This document shows, piece after piece, positions 32,235-40,713 of a stretch of 40,715 bases of DNA. The notes beneath the pieces are model-generated. The model saw only the letters and a list, made by a program, of their open reading frames with translations. It had not been told where the DNA came from and ran no database searches. The stretch covers positions 1 through 40,715 of the forward strand of contig DAOTWA010000061.1 of the NCBI GenBank assembly GCA_034435955.1, given 5' to 3'. Within the stretch, counting starts at the first letter, position 1. Every line of letters starts with the position of its first letter. This DNA is from DAOTWA01 sp034435955 (lineage in GTDB: Bacteria > Chloroflexota > Anaerolineae > Anaerolineales > Anaerolineaceae). The position numbers were made by a program, and so were the translations under genes.

Positions 32235-32429
32235 GAGAGATTTATTGACTCTTTGGAACAACAACGGGATTGGGTGTTGGCTGAGGTCCCTGATGATCCC
32301 CTGGATCCTCACACTCCCTCACCCCGCTCTTTGACTGCCGGGCAGCCTTGGGCTATACTTATACTCGCCTGATCAATCAGGTCATTCGCCAATCCACTCC
32401 GTTCTTTTCCAAAAGGAGGTCTCTGAGGT

Positions 32430-34016
32430 ATGGCAACCAATGCGCCCTTCAAACTGACCTACGCGACCATGTTCAACCCGCCCGAAGAAATGCATCAGCG
32501 CTTCGAGGAGGCCCTGGCCAAAGTCAAGTCCAACCTGGGACAGGAGCACGCCATGATCATCGGGGGGAAGGAACATTACGCGGCAGAAAAGTTCGAAGAC
32601 CGCTCTCCCGCCAACACCGACGTAGTGCTGGGGATTTTCCAGAAAGGCTCCGCCGCGGACGCCCAGGCCGCCATCGCTGCCGCTCGCAAAGCTTTCCCCA
32701 TGTGGAGCCATATGAAGTGGCAGGACCGCGTGGCGCTCATCCGTAAAGCCGCCGATATCATGGACCAGCGCATTTACGAGATGGGCGCTGTCATCTCGAT
32801 GGAAGTCGGTAAGAATCGCATGGAAGCCCTCGGCGATGTGGCCGAGACTGCTGACCTGTTTCGCTATGCCTGCGACCGCATGGAGGCTACAGACGGCTAC
32901 GTGGCTCAGATGGGCCGCGACCCGCTCGTCGGCTTCGAGGTCACCAATACTTCGGTGTTGCGCCCCTACGGGGTGTGGGTGGTGATCAGCCCGTTCAACT
33001 TCCCCTGCGCCCTGACTGGTGGTCCCTCAGCCGCCGCCCTGGTCACCGGTAATACCCTGATCATCAAACCTGCCACCGATACCCCCTGGACTTCGCGTCT
33101 GATCGCCGAATGCCTGCGCGATGCCGGCGTCCCCGAGGGTGTGTTCAACTACGTCACCGGACCTGGCAGCAGCCTGGGCCAGGCCCTCATCGAGAGCCGC
33201 GAAATCGACGGCATCACCTTCACCGGCTCCTATGACGTGGGCATGAAGATGTACCGCGATTTCGCCGCCGGCGACTATATCCGCCCGATCATCCTGGAGC
33301 TGGGCGGAAAGAACCCCGTCATCGTTTCCCGCAATGCCAACCTGGAGGACGCCGCCGTAGGGATCGTGCGTTCGGCCTTCGGCCTGCAGGGCCAGAAATG
33401 CTCGGCCGCATCGCGCGTCATCATCGAGGAGTCTGTCTACGACAAGCTTGTCCCGCGTCTCGTCGAGTTGACCGAAAAGCTGGAGATTGGCGACCCGACC
33501 AGGCGGAGTGTCTATCTCGGCCCGGTGATCAACCGCAACTCTTACCGCGATTACCAGAGCTTTTCTGAAGAACTCAGCCAGGCCGGCCGCATCCTCACCG
33601 GCGGCAAGATACTCACCGAAGGCGAATTGAGCAAAGGCTACTTCTGCGCGCCCACTCTGGTGGATAACCTGCCCCTCGATCACCGCCTCTGGCAGTACGA
33701 AATGTTCGTGCCCATCACCACCATCGCCAAAGTTAAGCACCTGGACGAGGCCATGCAGATCGCCAACAACGTCAAGTACGGCCTCACGGCCGGCTTCTAC
33801 GGGTCACCCGATGAGGCCGACTGGTTCTTCGATAAGATCGAGGCTGGCGTGACCTATGTCAACCGCCCGCAGGGCGCCACTACCGGCGCCTGGCCTGGTT
33901 ATCAGCCATTCGGCGGCTGGAAGGGCTCAGGGGCGACTGGTAAAAATGCGGGCGGTTTGTATTACCTGCCTCTTTATATGCGCGAGCAGATCCGCACCTT
34001 TGTAAAGCGGGTGTGA
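32430..34016 (+). CDS. Aldehyde dehydrogenase, P5C dehydrogenase-like
   Basis: NAD(P)-dependent aldehyde dehydrogenase, 528 residues, most like the RocA/PruA (1-pyrroline-5-carboxylate dehydrogenase) branch: long N-terminus FKLTYATMFNPPEEM, PFNFPCALTGGPSAAALVTGN, catalytic Glu290 (LELGGKNP) and Cys324 (QGQKCSAASR), and the C-terminal NRPQGATTGAWPGYQPFGGWKGSG. The P5C reaction (glutamate semialdehyde to glutamate) is likely but no proline dehydrogenase gene is in the window. The ATG follows AAAAGGAGG. A terminator-like hairpin follows the gene. Confidence 0.88.
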   Translation: MATNAPFKLTYATMFNPPEEMHQRFEEALAKVKSNLGQEHAMIIGGKEHYAAEKFEDRSPANTDVVLGIFQKGSAADAQAAIAAARKAFPMWSHMKWQDRVALIRKAADIMDQRIYEMGAVISMEVGKNRMEALGDVAETADLFRYACDRMEATDGYVAQMGRDPLVGFEVTNTSVLRPYGVWVVISPFNFPCALTGGPSAAALVTGNTLIIKPATDTPWTSRLIAECLRDAGVPEGVFNYVTGPGSSLGQALIESREIDGITFTGSYDVGMKMYRDFAAGDYIRPIILELGGKNPVIVSRNANLEDAAVGIVRSAFGLQGQKCSAASRVIIEESVYDKLVPRLVELTEKLEIGDPTRRSVYLGPVINRNSYRDYQSFSEELSQAGRILTGGKILTEGELSKGYFCAPTLVDNLPLDHRLWQYEMFVPITTIAKVKHLDEAMQIANNVKYGLTAGFYGSPDEADWFFDKIEAGVTYVNRPQGATTGAWPGYQPFGGWKGSGATGKNAGGLYYLPLYMREQIRTFVKRV

Positions 34017-34053
34017 GCACCGCCAGCGCCCCTTCCTGTCACTTACTTTGGAG

Positions 34054-34082
34054 CCAGGGACGGGTCTGTACCCCGCCCCTGG
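34054..34082 (+). terminator. Terminator-like hairpin after the aldehyde dehydrogenase gene
   Basis: Arms 34054-34064 (CCAGGGACGGG) and 34072-34082 (CCCGCCCCTGG) pair at ten of eleven positions, with TTTGTG after the stem. Confidence 0.6.
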
Positions 34083-34110
34083 TTTGTGAACTTTGCCAGG
34101 AGGAGCGCCC

Positions 34111-34341
34111 GTGAGCGTCCTCGGGCGGATGGGCTGCTTCCTGATGCTGGTGGGCGGCGCCCTTATTTTGCTCTACCTGCTCTCCGACCAGGCCAGCAAG
34201 CCCCAGCTCAATCTCCTCTTCTTGGGCGTGCTGATCTTCCTGGTCGGCATTCCATTATGGCGCAAAGGGCAGCCGCCGCCGCGCGACACCGGACGCTTCC
34301 GCACCCTGCGCAAAATGCGCGGCAAAGACAAGAAAGAGTAG
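34111..34341 (+). CDS. Small membrane protein
   Basis: 76 residues: two hydrophobic helices (about 5-24, MGCFLMLVGGALILLYLLS, and about 33-51, LLFLGVLIFLVGIPLW) followed by a basic cytoplasmic tail with KMRGKDKKE. The GTG start at 34111 follows AGGAGG by seven bases; the frame is also open from a TTG at 34093 inside that RBS. No family recognised. It lies directly before the CoA-transferase genes and may share their transcript. Confidence 0.7.
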   Translation: MSVLGRMGCFLMLVGGALILLYLLSDQASKPQLNLLFLGVLIFLVGIPLWRKGQPPPRDTGRFRTLRKMRGKDKKE

Positions 34342-34370
34342 CTTGAAAAAAATGAGGTTCAACCGACTTG

Positions 34371-35297
34371 ATGAGTGACGACAAACGAAAATCCAGCCAC
34401 AAATTAATCAGCCTTTCCGAGGCCATCTCCCGCTACGTGCGCGATGGGGATACCATCTACCTGGCCGGCTTCACCCACCTGATCCCCTTCGCTGCCGGAC
34501 ACGAGATCATCCGCCAGCGCCGTCGCGACCTGGTGCTGGCCCGCGCCACCCCCGATCTGATTTACGATCAGATGGTGGCCGCCGGCTGCGCGCGTAAGGT
34601 GATCTTCTCCTACATGGGCAATCCGGGCGTGGGTTCGCTGCGCATCGTGCGCTCTGAGATCGAAGCGGGTCGACTCGAATGGGAGGAGTATTCCCACTTC
34701 TCCATGATCACCCGCCTGCAGGCCGGTGCGGCCGGGCTGCCTTTCCTGCCGATGAACCTCACCGGCGCCGACGACCTGGAGCGCGCCAACCCCAATTACC
34801 GCCGTGTTACCGATCCCTACACCGGGCGTGAGGTGGTCGTGGTACCACCGCTCCACCCTGACGTGGCCGTCATCCATGTCCAGCGCGCCGACGCCCAGGG
34901 CAACGCCCACATCTGGGGCATCATCGGCGAGCAGAAAGAGGTGGCTTTTGCTGCCCGGCGGGTGATCATCACTGCCGAGGAGATTGTCGACGAGGCCGTC
35001 ATCCGTTCCGACCCAAACCGCACCCTCATCCCGGCCTTCATCGTGGATGCGGTCTGCCGCGTGCCGTACGCCGCTCACCCCTCCTACACTCAGGGCTACT
35101 ACGATCGCGACAACGATTTCTACCTGCAGTGGGATAAGATCAGTGAGGACCCCGCCCGCGTGCAGGCTTACCTGGACGAATGGGTCTTTGGCGTCCAGGA
35201 CCGCGACGAGTACTGGCATAAGCTGGGCCCCGAGGTGCATGCCAGATTGGCGGTGCGCCCACGCCTTGCCGCTCCGGTGAATTACGGAGATTATTGA
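34371..35297 (+). CDS. CoA-transferase subunit A (glutaconate CoA-transferase type)
   Basis: Family I CoA-transferase alpha subunit, 308 residues. N-terminal ISLSEAISRYVRDGDTIYLAGFTHLIPFAAGHEIIRQ is the CoA-binding start of the family, and HPDVAVIHVQRADAQGNAHIWG is its standard central motif. The length fits GctA-like rather than the shorter 3-oxoacid subunit A. ATG 34371 was chosen; an adjacent TTG is at 34368. It forms an enzyme with the subunit encoded one base after its stop. The acyl substrate is unknown: glutaconate, 3-oxoadipate and steroid- or aromatic-ring-derived acids are family options. Confidence 0.88.
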   Translation: MSDDKRKSSHKLISLSEAISRYVRDGDTIYLAGFTHLIPFAAGHEIIRQRRRDLVLARATPDLIYDQMVAAGCARKVIFSYMGNPGVGSLRIVRSEIEAGRLEWEEYSHFSMITRLQAGAAGLPFLPMNLTGADDLERANPNYRRVTDPYTGREVVVVPPLHPDVAVIHVQRADAQGNAHIWGIIGEQKEVAFAARRVIITAEEIVDEAVIRSDPNRTLIPAFIVDAVCRVPYAAHPSYTQGYYDRDNDFYLQWDKISEDPARVQAYLDEWVFGVQDRDEYWHKLGPEVHARLAVRPRLAAPVNYGDY

Positions 35298-35298
35298 C

Positions 35299-36054
35299 AT
35301 GGACTACACTGCCTCCGAATTGATGACCATCAATGCTGCCCGCTTGCTGCGCGACGGCGACAGCGTCTTCGTCGGCGTTGGCTTGCCCAACCTGGCCTGC
35401 AACCTGGCCATGCGCACCCACGCCCCCAACCTGCTGATGATCTACGAGGCTGGCGTGATCGGGGCGCGGCCTTCACGTTTGCCGCTCTCCATCGGCGACC
35501 CCACCCTGGTGAGCGGTGCCGCTGGCGTGTGCTCCATGTATGACATCTTCACCCTCTACCTCCAGCGCGGCAACGTGGACGTCGGCTTTCTGGGCGGCGC
35601 TCAGATCGACCGCTTCGGTAACATCAATGCCACCGTTATCGGCGAGTATTCTCATCCCAAGGTGCGCCTGCCCGGCTCCGGCGGCTCGATGGAAATCGCT
35701 GCCTGGGCGGATCGCTGCTACATCATGACCCCCCACCAGCGCCGTCGCTTCCCCGAGAAGGTGGATTTCCGCACCTCGGCCGGCTTCCTCGACGGCCGCG
35801 GCCAGCGCGAAGCCCTCGGCCTGCGCGGCAGAGGCCCTCAGGCCGTCGTCACCGATATTGGTGTCCTCGAGCCGGATGAGAGCGGCGAGCTGATTCTGGC
35901 GGCGCTTCACCCCGGGCGCAGCGTTGAGGAAGCGCGCGCCAACACCGGCTGGCATCTCAGGGTTTCTCCCTCTCTGCGCTACACGGATCCACCCTCCGAC
36001 GAGGAGCTGCGCATCCTTCGCCAAGAATTGGATCCACAAGGAATTTATTTGTAA
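35299..36054 (+). CDS. CoA-transferase subunit B (glutaconate CoA-transferase type)
   Basis: Beta subunit, 251 residues. The catalytic Glu that forms the glutamyl-CoA thioester is Glu50 in MIYEAGVIGARP. VDVGFLGGAQIDRFGNINATVIG and PGSGGSMEIA follow the GctB pattern. The gene begins one base after subunit A ends, ensuring equal synthesis. It is followed 82 bases later by a 2-hydroxyacid dehydrogenase gene with its own RBS, so a catabolic operon for organic acids is likely. Confidence 0.88.
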   Translation: MDYTASELMTINAARLLRDGDSVFVGVGLPNLACNLAMRTHAPNLLMIYEAGVIGARPSRLPLSIGDPTLVSGAAGVCSMYDIFTLYLQRGNVDVGFLGGAQIDRFGNINATVIGEYSHPKVRLPGSGGSMEIAAWADRCYIMTPHQRRRFPEKVDFRTSAGFLDGRGQREALGLRGRGPQAVVTDIGVLEPDESGELILAALHPGRSVEEARANTGWHLRVSPSLRYTDPPSDEELRILRQELDPQGIYL

Positions 36055-36136
36055 GCCTTCACCCGGCTCCTTTATTTTTCTTTCTTGTCAAATTCTAGAG
36101 GGAATTGGTAGGACTGGGTTGAAGGCGGAGGAAACG

Positions 36137-37156
36137 ATGAACAATATTGTTAATGTCCTGATTACTCATTCCTTCCCCGAGGCGCTAATCACCACCCTGC
36201 GCGAGGTTTCCCCGCGCCTGCGGCTGACTGTGCACCCGGCGCGTAAGCCCGAAGACATCCCGCCTGAAGAGTGGGCGCGTGCCGAGGTGCTCTACACCGA
36301 GCGCGTCCTGCCTGCCCCTGAGCAGGCTCCCAACCTGAAATGGGTGCAGTTCCATCTGGCAGGCATCGAGCATGCCCTCGACCACCCGCTCATGAGCCGG
36401 CCCGAACTGATCGTCACCAGCCTGAGCGGCGCGGCTTCCTCACAAATGGCCGAGTACGCTCTGATGATGCTGCTGGCTCTCGGACATCGTCTCCCCGATC
36501 TGTTCGCCAATCAAATGAAAGCCGAGTGGCCTAAGGATAAGTGGGAGCGTTTCAGCCCCAAGGAGCTGCGCGGCAGCACCGTCGGCATCGTCGGTTACGG
36601 CAGCATCGGCCGCCAGATCGCCCGCCTGCTGCAGCCCTTCGGCGCGACCGTGCTGGCCGCCAAACGCGACGTCATGCACCCCGAGGATCAGGAATATACC
36701 CCTGAGGGCATGGGCGACCCGAAAGGGGAGTTGTTCAAGCGCCTCTATCCCACTCAGGCTCTACGCTCGATGTTTCGCGAATGCGACTTCGTGGTGGTGT
36801 GCGTGCCCCTCACCCCCGAGACGCGCAATTTGATCACCAAAGAGGAGCTGGATGCATTGCCCCTCGGTGCCTGCCTGGTGGACATTTCACGTGGCGGGGT
36901 GGTGGACCATGCCGCTTTGCTCGAAGCCCTGCAGAGCCGTAAACTATCAGGCGCAGCCTTGGACGTCTTCCCTGAGGAACCTTTGCCGCCCACCAGCCCC
37001 TTGTGGAAAATGCCCAACGTGCTGATCACCCCGCACATTTCGGGTGACAGCCCGCATTATAACGAACGTGCCGTGGCCCTCTTCGCAGAGAACCTCAACC
37101 GTTACCTGGCCGGTCTGCCGCTCTATAACCGTTACGATCCAAATCGCGGGTATTGA
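36137..37156 (+). CDS. D-2-hydroxyacid dehydrogenase
   Basis: NAD-dependent D-isomer-specific 2-hydroxyacid dehydrogenase, 339 residues. Rossmann motif GYGSIGRQIARLL (about 152-164) and catalytic Arg252 (DISRGG), Glu281 (VFPEEPLP) and His300 (ITPHISG). A long loop after the cofactor domain (about 185-215, EYTPEGMGDPKGELF) is longer than in lactate dehydrogenase. The frame is open from 35924 inside the CoA-transferase gene, but ATG 36137 follows GGAGGAAACG. The substrate (glycerate, 2-hydroxyglutarate or similar) is not readable. The neighbouring CoA-transferase suggests 2-hydroxyacid catabolism. Confidence 0.9.
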   Translation: MNNIVNVLITHSFPEALITTLREVSPRLRLTVHPARKPEDIPPEEWARAEVLYTERVLPAPEQAPNLKWVQFHLAGIEHALDHPLMSRPELIVTSLSGAASSQMAEYALMMLLALGHRLPDLFANQMKAEWPKDKWERFSPKELRGSTVGIVGYGSIGRQIARLLQPFGATVLAAKRDVMHPEDQEYTPEGMGDPKGELFKRLYPTQALRSMFRECDFVVVCVPLTPETRNLITKEELDALPLGACLVDISRGGVVDHAALLEALQSRKLSGAALDVFPEEPLPPTSPLWKMPNVLITPHISGDSPHYNERAVALFAENLNRYLAGLPLYNRYDPNRGY

Positions 37157-37166
37157 AAATCGAAAA

Positions 37167-37192
37167 GCGAGGGGATCTCCCTCCCCACTCGC
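37167..37192. terminator. Terminator between convergent dehydrogenase and crtI
   Basis: GCGA-GGGG ... CCCC-AC-TCGC stem. On the minus strand it is followed by TTTTCGATTTTC, so it mainly serves crtI. On the + strand no T-tract follows. Confidence 0.6.
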
Positions 37193-37193
37193 A

Positions 37194-38681
37194 TCACGCC
37201 ATTCCCATATCTTCCGCCATCCGCTGACTGGTCAGCCGCGCGCAAACCAGCGCTGTAGGCATCCCCGTTCCAGGATGAGTGCTCGCCCCAACGAAGTACA
37301 GGTTATGGTAGCGCGCATGGCGATTGGCCGGCCTGAAGTAGCCCAATTGCATCAGGTTGTGGCTCAATCCATGGGTTGAACCGCGTACCAGGTTATAGCG
37401 TCGCCGCCACGAGAGCGGCGTGAAGCATGTCTCGAACTTGATGTGGTCCTTAAGGTCGTCGATCCCCACACTCTCTAACCTCCGGAAGACCGCCTCACGC
37501 GCCTGCCGGATCAACCCCTTCCAATCGTAATCCTCGCGCCCGTTCATGTGCCCCACCGGTACGATGGCCGTCAGCGTGTCCTCGCCCGGCGGCGCCATGC
37601 ACGCATCCAGACGCGCTGGCGCATGCACGTACAGGCTCGGGTTGCGGGGGATGCACAGGTCGCTCAGGATTTCGTCGAAATTGCCGCGGTAATCGTCCGC
37701 CAGGAATAACGTATGCGGGCCTAAATTCGGGTATGGTTTGTCCACCCCCCAGAAGAAACTGATCACCGAGCACGAATAACGTTTGCGGGCCAATTCTTTG
37801 GTCTGGCGATCTTCTGGCAACAGTTCCTGGTACACGTACGGCAGGTCGGCGTTGGCAAGCACGGCGTCGGCCCGCAGGGAATGCCCATCCTTCAGCGTCA
37901 CCCCGCGCGCATACGCCCCATCCACATCGATGCGGCTCACCGCCGTATCGAAGGAAAATTCCACTCCTGCCCGATTGGCCAGCTCCATCAGGACTTCCGT
38001 CACCCGATACATACCACCCCGCGGATACCAGACTCCATGGGCCATCTCCGTGTAGGGCATCATCGAAAAGGTCGCTGGGGCCTCGAATGGGCTCAGCCCC
38101 ATGTACATGTCCTGCAGGGTGAAGACCGCCTTCAGCCGCGGCTCATCGAAATAGGCCCCCATATGCTCATAATGCCGCGCGAACGGTTTCAGGTTGAAAA
38201 TCAGCGGTAAATTGCGCAGATTAAAGAACTGGCCCGCGGTGCGGAAATCGCGGTTGACCAGGTGCTCCATGGCCAGGTTGTAATGCCGGTGGCCCTCCTC
38301 CATATAACGCAGAAAGCCCTGAAAGCTGTCCGGCTCGATGGCGTCAAGCTGCTCTTCCATCTTCTTCAGGTCCGAAGTGAGCGATAATTGGCTGCCATCG
38401 TCGAAGATCAGGTGATAGGTTGGATCCACTCGTTGAAGGTCGAGCATCTCGTGTAGCGAGGTGCCGAGAGCGCCGAATTCATCCTCGTACACCCGCCGCA
38501 TGATGAACAGGGTTGGGCCGGTATCAAAGTGGTGCCCGTCGCGGCTGATGCGGTCGCACCGCCCGCCAGGGCGTCCGTTCTTCTCCAGCACGGTGACGTG
38601 CATACCGCGCTGTGCCAGGTGGATCGCCGCGGCAATCCCTCCCAACCCTGCGCCAATAATGACAACTGTTTTACTTTTCAT
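37194..38681 (-). CDS. crtI: Phytoene desaturase CrtI
   Basis: FAD-dependent phytoene desaturase family, 495 residues. N-terminal dinucleotide-binding VIIGAGLGGIAAAIHLAQRG with VLEKNGRPGGRC and FDTGPTLF; C-terminal YFVGASTHPGTGMPTALVCARLTS, diagnostic for CrtI-type desaturases. ATG 38681 follows AGGTGAG; the frame is open five codons further up. It begins four bases after the crtB stop, so the two are co-transcribed and would make lycopene-type carotenoids from geranylgeranyl diphosphate. The number of desaturation steps cannot be predicted. Confidence 0.93.
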   Translation of the reverse strand: MKSKTVVIIGAGLGGIAAAIHLAQRGMHVTVLEKNGRPGGRCDRISRDGHHFDTGPTLFIMRRVYEDEFGALGTSLHEMLDLQRVDPTYHLIFDDGSQLSLTSDLKKMEEQLDAIEPDSFQGFLRYMEEGHRHYNLAMEHLVNRDFRTAGQFFNLRNLPLIFNLKPFARHYEHMGAYFDEPRLKAVFTLQDMYMGLSPFEAPATFSMMPYTEMAHGVWYPRGGMYRVTEVLMELANRAGVEFSFDTAVSRIDVDGAYARGVTLKDGHSLRADAVLANADLPYVYQELLPEDRQTKELARKRYSCSVISFFWGVDKPYPNLGPHTLFLADDYRGNFDEILSDLCIPRNPSLYVHAPARLDACMAPPGEDTLTAIVPVGHMNGREDYDWKGLIRQAREAVFRRLESVGIDDLKDHIKFETCFTPLSWRRRYNLVRGSTHGLSHNLMQLGYFRPANRHARYHNLYFVGASTHPGTGMPTALVCARLTSQRMAEDMGMA

Positions 38682-38685
38682 CGTC

Positions 38686-39609
38686 TCACCTGACAATGAT
38701 TGGTGAGGAGGCGGCTGCCTGACGGCGAACTTTGAGCCCCATCCACAGCGCCCGGCTGATCATCTCAACCCCGCGGCCGAAGCCCATCCGTTCGGGATAG
38801 GCGGCGCGCAACCGGTAGCCCTCACGCTCGATGCTGTCCAACACGATCTCGAAACGGTGCATATAGGCGGATCCGGCGATCCGGCAGCGCGCGCTTTCCA
38901 GGCGGGTTAAATACCCTCTTCCGGCCTTGAAGCAGGCCCGCGCTCTGCTCACCCTGGCCTTCACCCAATCGCGGTAGGCCTGGCTCCCCACGTCCTCCGG
39001 TTGGATGCCGTAAGACTCTACGATCTCGCGCGGGATGTTAAAGTAACCCGCTTCGACGTCCTCCAGCGCGTCGCGCAGCATGTGAGTGATATGCGCGCCC
39101 ATGACCGCCTGATAGCGTAATTCGCCCTGCGGTGAAAAACAGCCGCGGCCGATGAAATAATGCATCGCCTCCGTCACCCCTACGGCCAGCCAGCGCGTAT
39201 ACGTGCTCAGCTCGCGGCGAGAGATCAGCCGCCCGCGCCTCTCTGCGTCGAAAGCCATCACCGTCATCATGTTGCGCAAATAGGCGTGCAGCCCGCTGTT
39301 CCTGTCCGTTTCACCGCTAATTAAATTCACCAGCATATGTTCCTCCGGCGTCAGATCGGCCGGCGGCTCCCCGCGCGAGCAGCGATCGATCAGCATCTGC
39401 TGACGCCGGACGAATTCCAGTCGCTCGACTAACGGCCGTGAGCCGCTATCGAGCCAGTCGTCCACCCAGCGGAAATAGGCGTATGCCTGATAGGCATCGT
39501 CGCTCAATCCATCGTCTACCAGATAGCGGATGGTGTAATACGTTTGTTTGCTCGCCTCGCGGGTGATGTCCCGCGCCAGCGCGACGCTGGAAACTGGTCG
39601 TGGCTCCAT
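38686..39609 (-). CDS. crtB: Phytoene/squalene synthase family protein CrtB
   Basis: Head-to-head prenyl synthase, 307 residues. The two Asp-rich Mg-binding motifs are FRWVDDWLDS (DDxxD) and MLRDALEDVEAGYFNIP. SKQTYYTIRYL at the N-terminus is the substrate-entry helix. ATG 39609 follows GAGGT; the frame is open to 39660. With crtI immediately downstream it should be phytoene synthase. A predicted promoter lies about 175 bases upstream. Confidence 0.9.
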   Translation of the reverse strand: MEPRPVSSVALARDITREASKQTYYTIRYLVDDGLSDDAYQAYAYFRWVDDWLDSGSRPLVERLEFVRRQQMLIDRCSRGEPPADLTPEEHMLVNLISGETDRNSGLHAYLRNMMTVMAFDAERRGRLISRRELSTYTRWLAVGVTEAMHYFIGRGCFSPQGELRYQAVMGAHITHMLRDALEDVEAGYFNIPREIVESYGIQPEDVGSQAYRDWVKARVSRARACFKAGRGYLTRLESARCRIAGSAYMHRFEIVLDSIEREGYRLRAAYPERMGFGRGVEMISRALWMGLKVRRQAAASSPIIVR

Positions 39610-39782
39610 ATCAACCTCGATGTACGCTTTTTCTCTGACCTGCCTTCGCTGCAGAGACAACCGGTGGATGGCCTATTCAACCCCGTCCTCGCATAGCATG
39701 GCTCTACAACGGGACGGCTCTTCCCTTCCCGCTCTCTGCGGTCTCTGCTTATTCGATTGATTTACCGATGAATAGGAATAAC

Positions 39783-39811
39783 AGTAAAAGTTTTCGGTAT
39801 TCTAATGTCAA
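39783..39811 (-). promoter_or_regulatory. Candidate promoter of crtB-crtI
   Basis: On the minus strand: TTGACA (39806-39811), a 17-base spacer and TTTACT (39783-39788, four of six matches). The leader to the crtB start would be about 167 bases and contains imperfect TATTC...GAATA repeats near 39745-39775 but no clear ORF. Confidence 0.45.
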
Positions 39812-39851
39812 CCATAAAGCTGGTATTGGAGCTCGTCCCGGCTCGTTCTGC

Positions 39852-40022
39852 CTATCGCACCGCCAGCCCCAAATAATACGGCCAAACCACCAGTCCCAGA
39901 ATGGCCTGCCACCAGACCAGCTTCACGAAGGCGATCGTGAACAGCCAGCCAGCGAACCAGAATGGCCCCACCAGGCTGCCAGATTGAACCGTGGCATTCT
40001 TGGAATTTCTGCTCGAGTCCAT
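39852..40022 (-). CDS. Very small membrane protein
   Basis: 56 residues: a polar N-terminus (DSSRNSKNATVQSG) then a hydrophobic, Trp-rich region FWFAGWLFTIAFVKLVWWQ...LVVWPYYLGLAV forming two short TM segments. The frame is open to 40172, but ATG 40022 follows AAGGAGG with good spacing and was chosen. No family recognised. It is separated from the crtB promoter by about 40 bases, and no terminator between them was seen. Confidence 0.65.
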   Translation of the reverse strand: MDSSRNSKNATVQSGSLVGPFWFAGWLFTIAFVKLVWWQAILGLVVWPYYLGLAVR

Positions 40023-40290
40023 GAGAACCTCCTTGAGTCCATAACTGAATTTCGTCCATAATTGAATACGTAAATGATGTGTGCTGGTTGCAGGAAACTT
40101 TAGATCATAAACGTCCTGCTTCTGCCAATAAGCAGTTTCTTTTTCCAAGCATATCCCAGGGATGCCTTGCACACCATGGCAGTCTGTGGAATCCGCTTCC
40201 GCCAGCCGGACAGACTCCGCCCTGGCCGTTTGTCCAGTATGGCGCTTGAAGTGGAAACGGCGATTAGACCCTGGAACGGCGAGATGTGGA
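40023..40290. other. Gap between the small membrane protein and the chimeric ORF
   Basis: No supported gene in 268 bases. It holds an imperfect palindrome, GCAGGA...TCCTGC with further partial pairing (40090-40119), about 70 bases upstream of the small membrane protein gene. This may be an operator or a transcript-end hairpin. ATGGAC occurs three times on the minus strand just before the 40022 start. Confidence 0.4.
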
Positions 40291-40713
40291 TCAGCCCATC
40301 AGCCGCGCCAGCTCCGCCCCACACTGCCGGGCGCAGTCAAGCTCACCTTCTTTCAGCGGCCCGTACGCGCCCTTGACGATGAAGCGCCCCGCTCTGGTAA
40401 GCGCTGTGTATCCCGCCGCCGCCAGTCCACTGAGGATCTTCCCGGTCGCTCCCCCGGGCGACCACCACAGGCGCGTCTCGAACGCGGCCGCCCGCCCGCG
40501 GCCCTTGGGCAGCTCGGCCAGCCAGGCGCGCATCGACGGGTGCGACAGGTCCGGTGGGACCAAGATATATTGGGCCGCGCCCCACAGTCCGCCGATGAGC
40601 CTGTCCCAGGATTTCATTTCCCCTGGCTGACCGCGTTCGGCAATGGTCTCTGGACTCCTCCGCAGCATAAAAATGCCGTTCACACCAACGCTCGCCAGAT
40701 AGATTCCCAGCAT
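40291..40713 (-). pseudogene. Chimeric ORF: methyltransferase-like N-part joined to flavodoxin C-part, cut by window edge
   Basis: 140 visible residues from the right edge. The first part (about 1-50, YLASVGVNGIFMLRRSPETIAE and WDRLIGGLWG) matches the N-terminal membrane region of isoprenylcysteine-carboxyl-methyltransferase-like proteins. The remainder (about 55-140, LSHPSMRAWLAELP, AAAFETRLWW, GGATGKILSGL, RFIVKGAYGPLKEGEL) matches the C-terminal half of flavodoxin-domain proteins. The methyltransferase SAM-binding part and the flavin-binding N-half of flavodoxin are both missing. This looks like an in-frame fusion by deletion near 40545-40565, hence a probable pseudogene, or an assembly join. 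The gene continues beyond the window. Confidence 0.6.

Noticed and set aside
34404..35300. 298-residue open frame on the minus strand
   Set aside because: Antisense across the whole CoA-transferase subunit A. Composition is typical of a complementary frame, with no recognisable domain.
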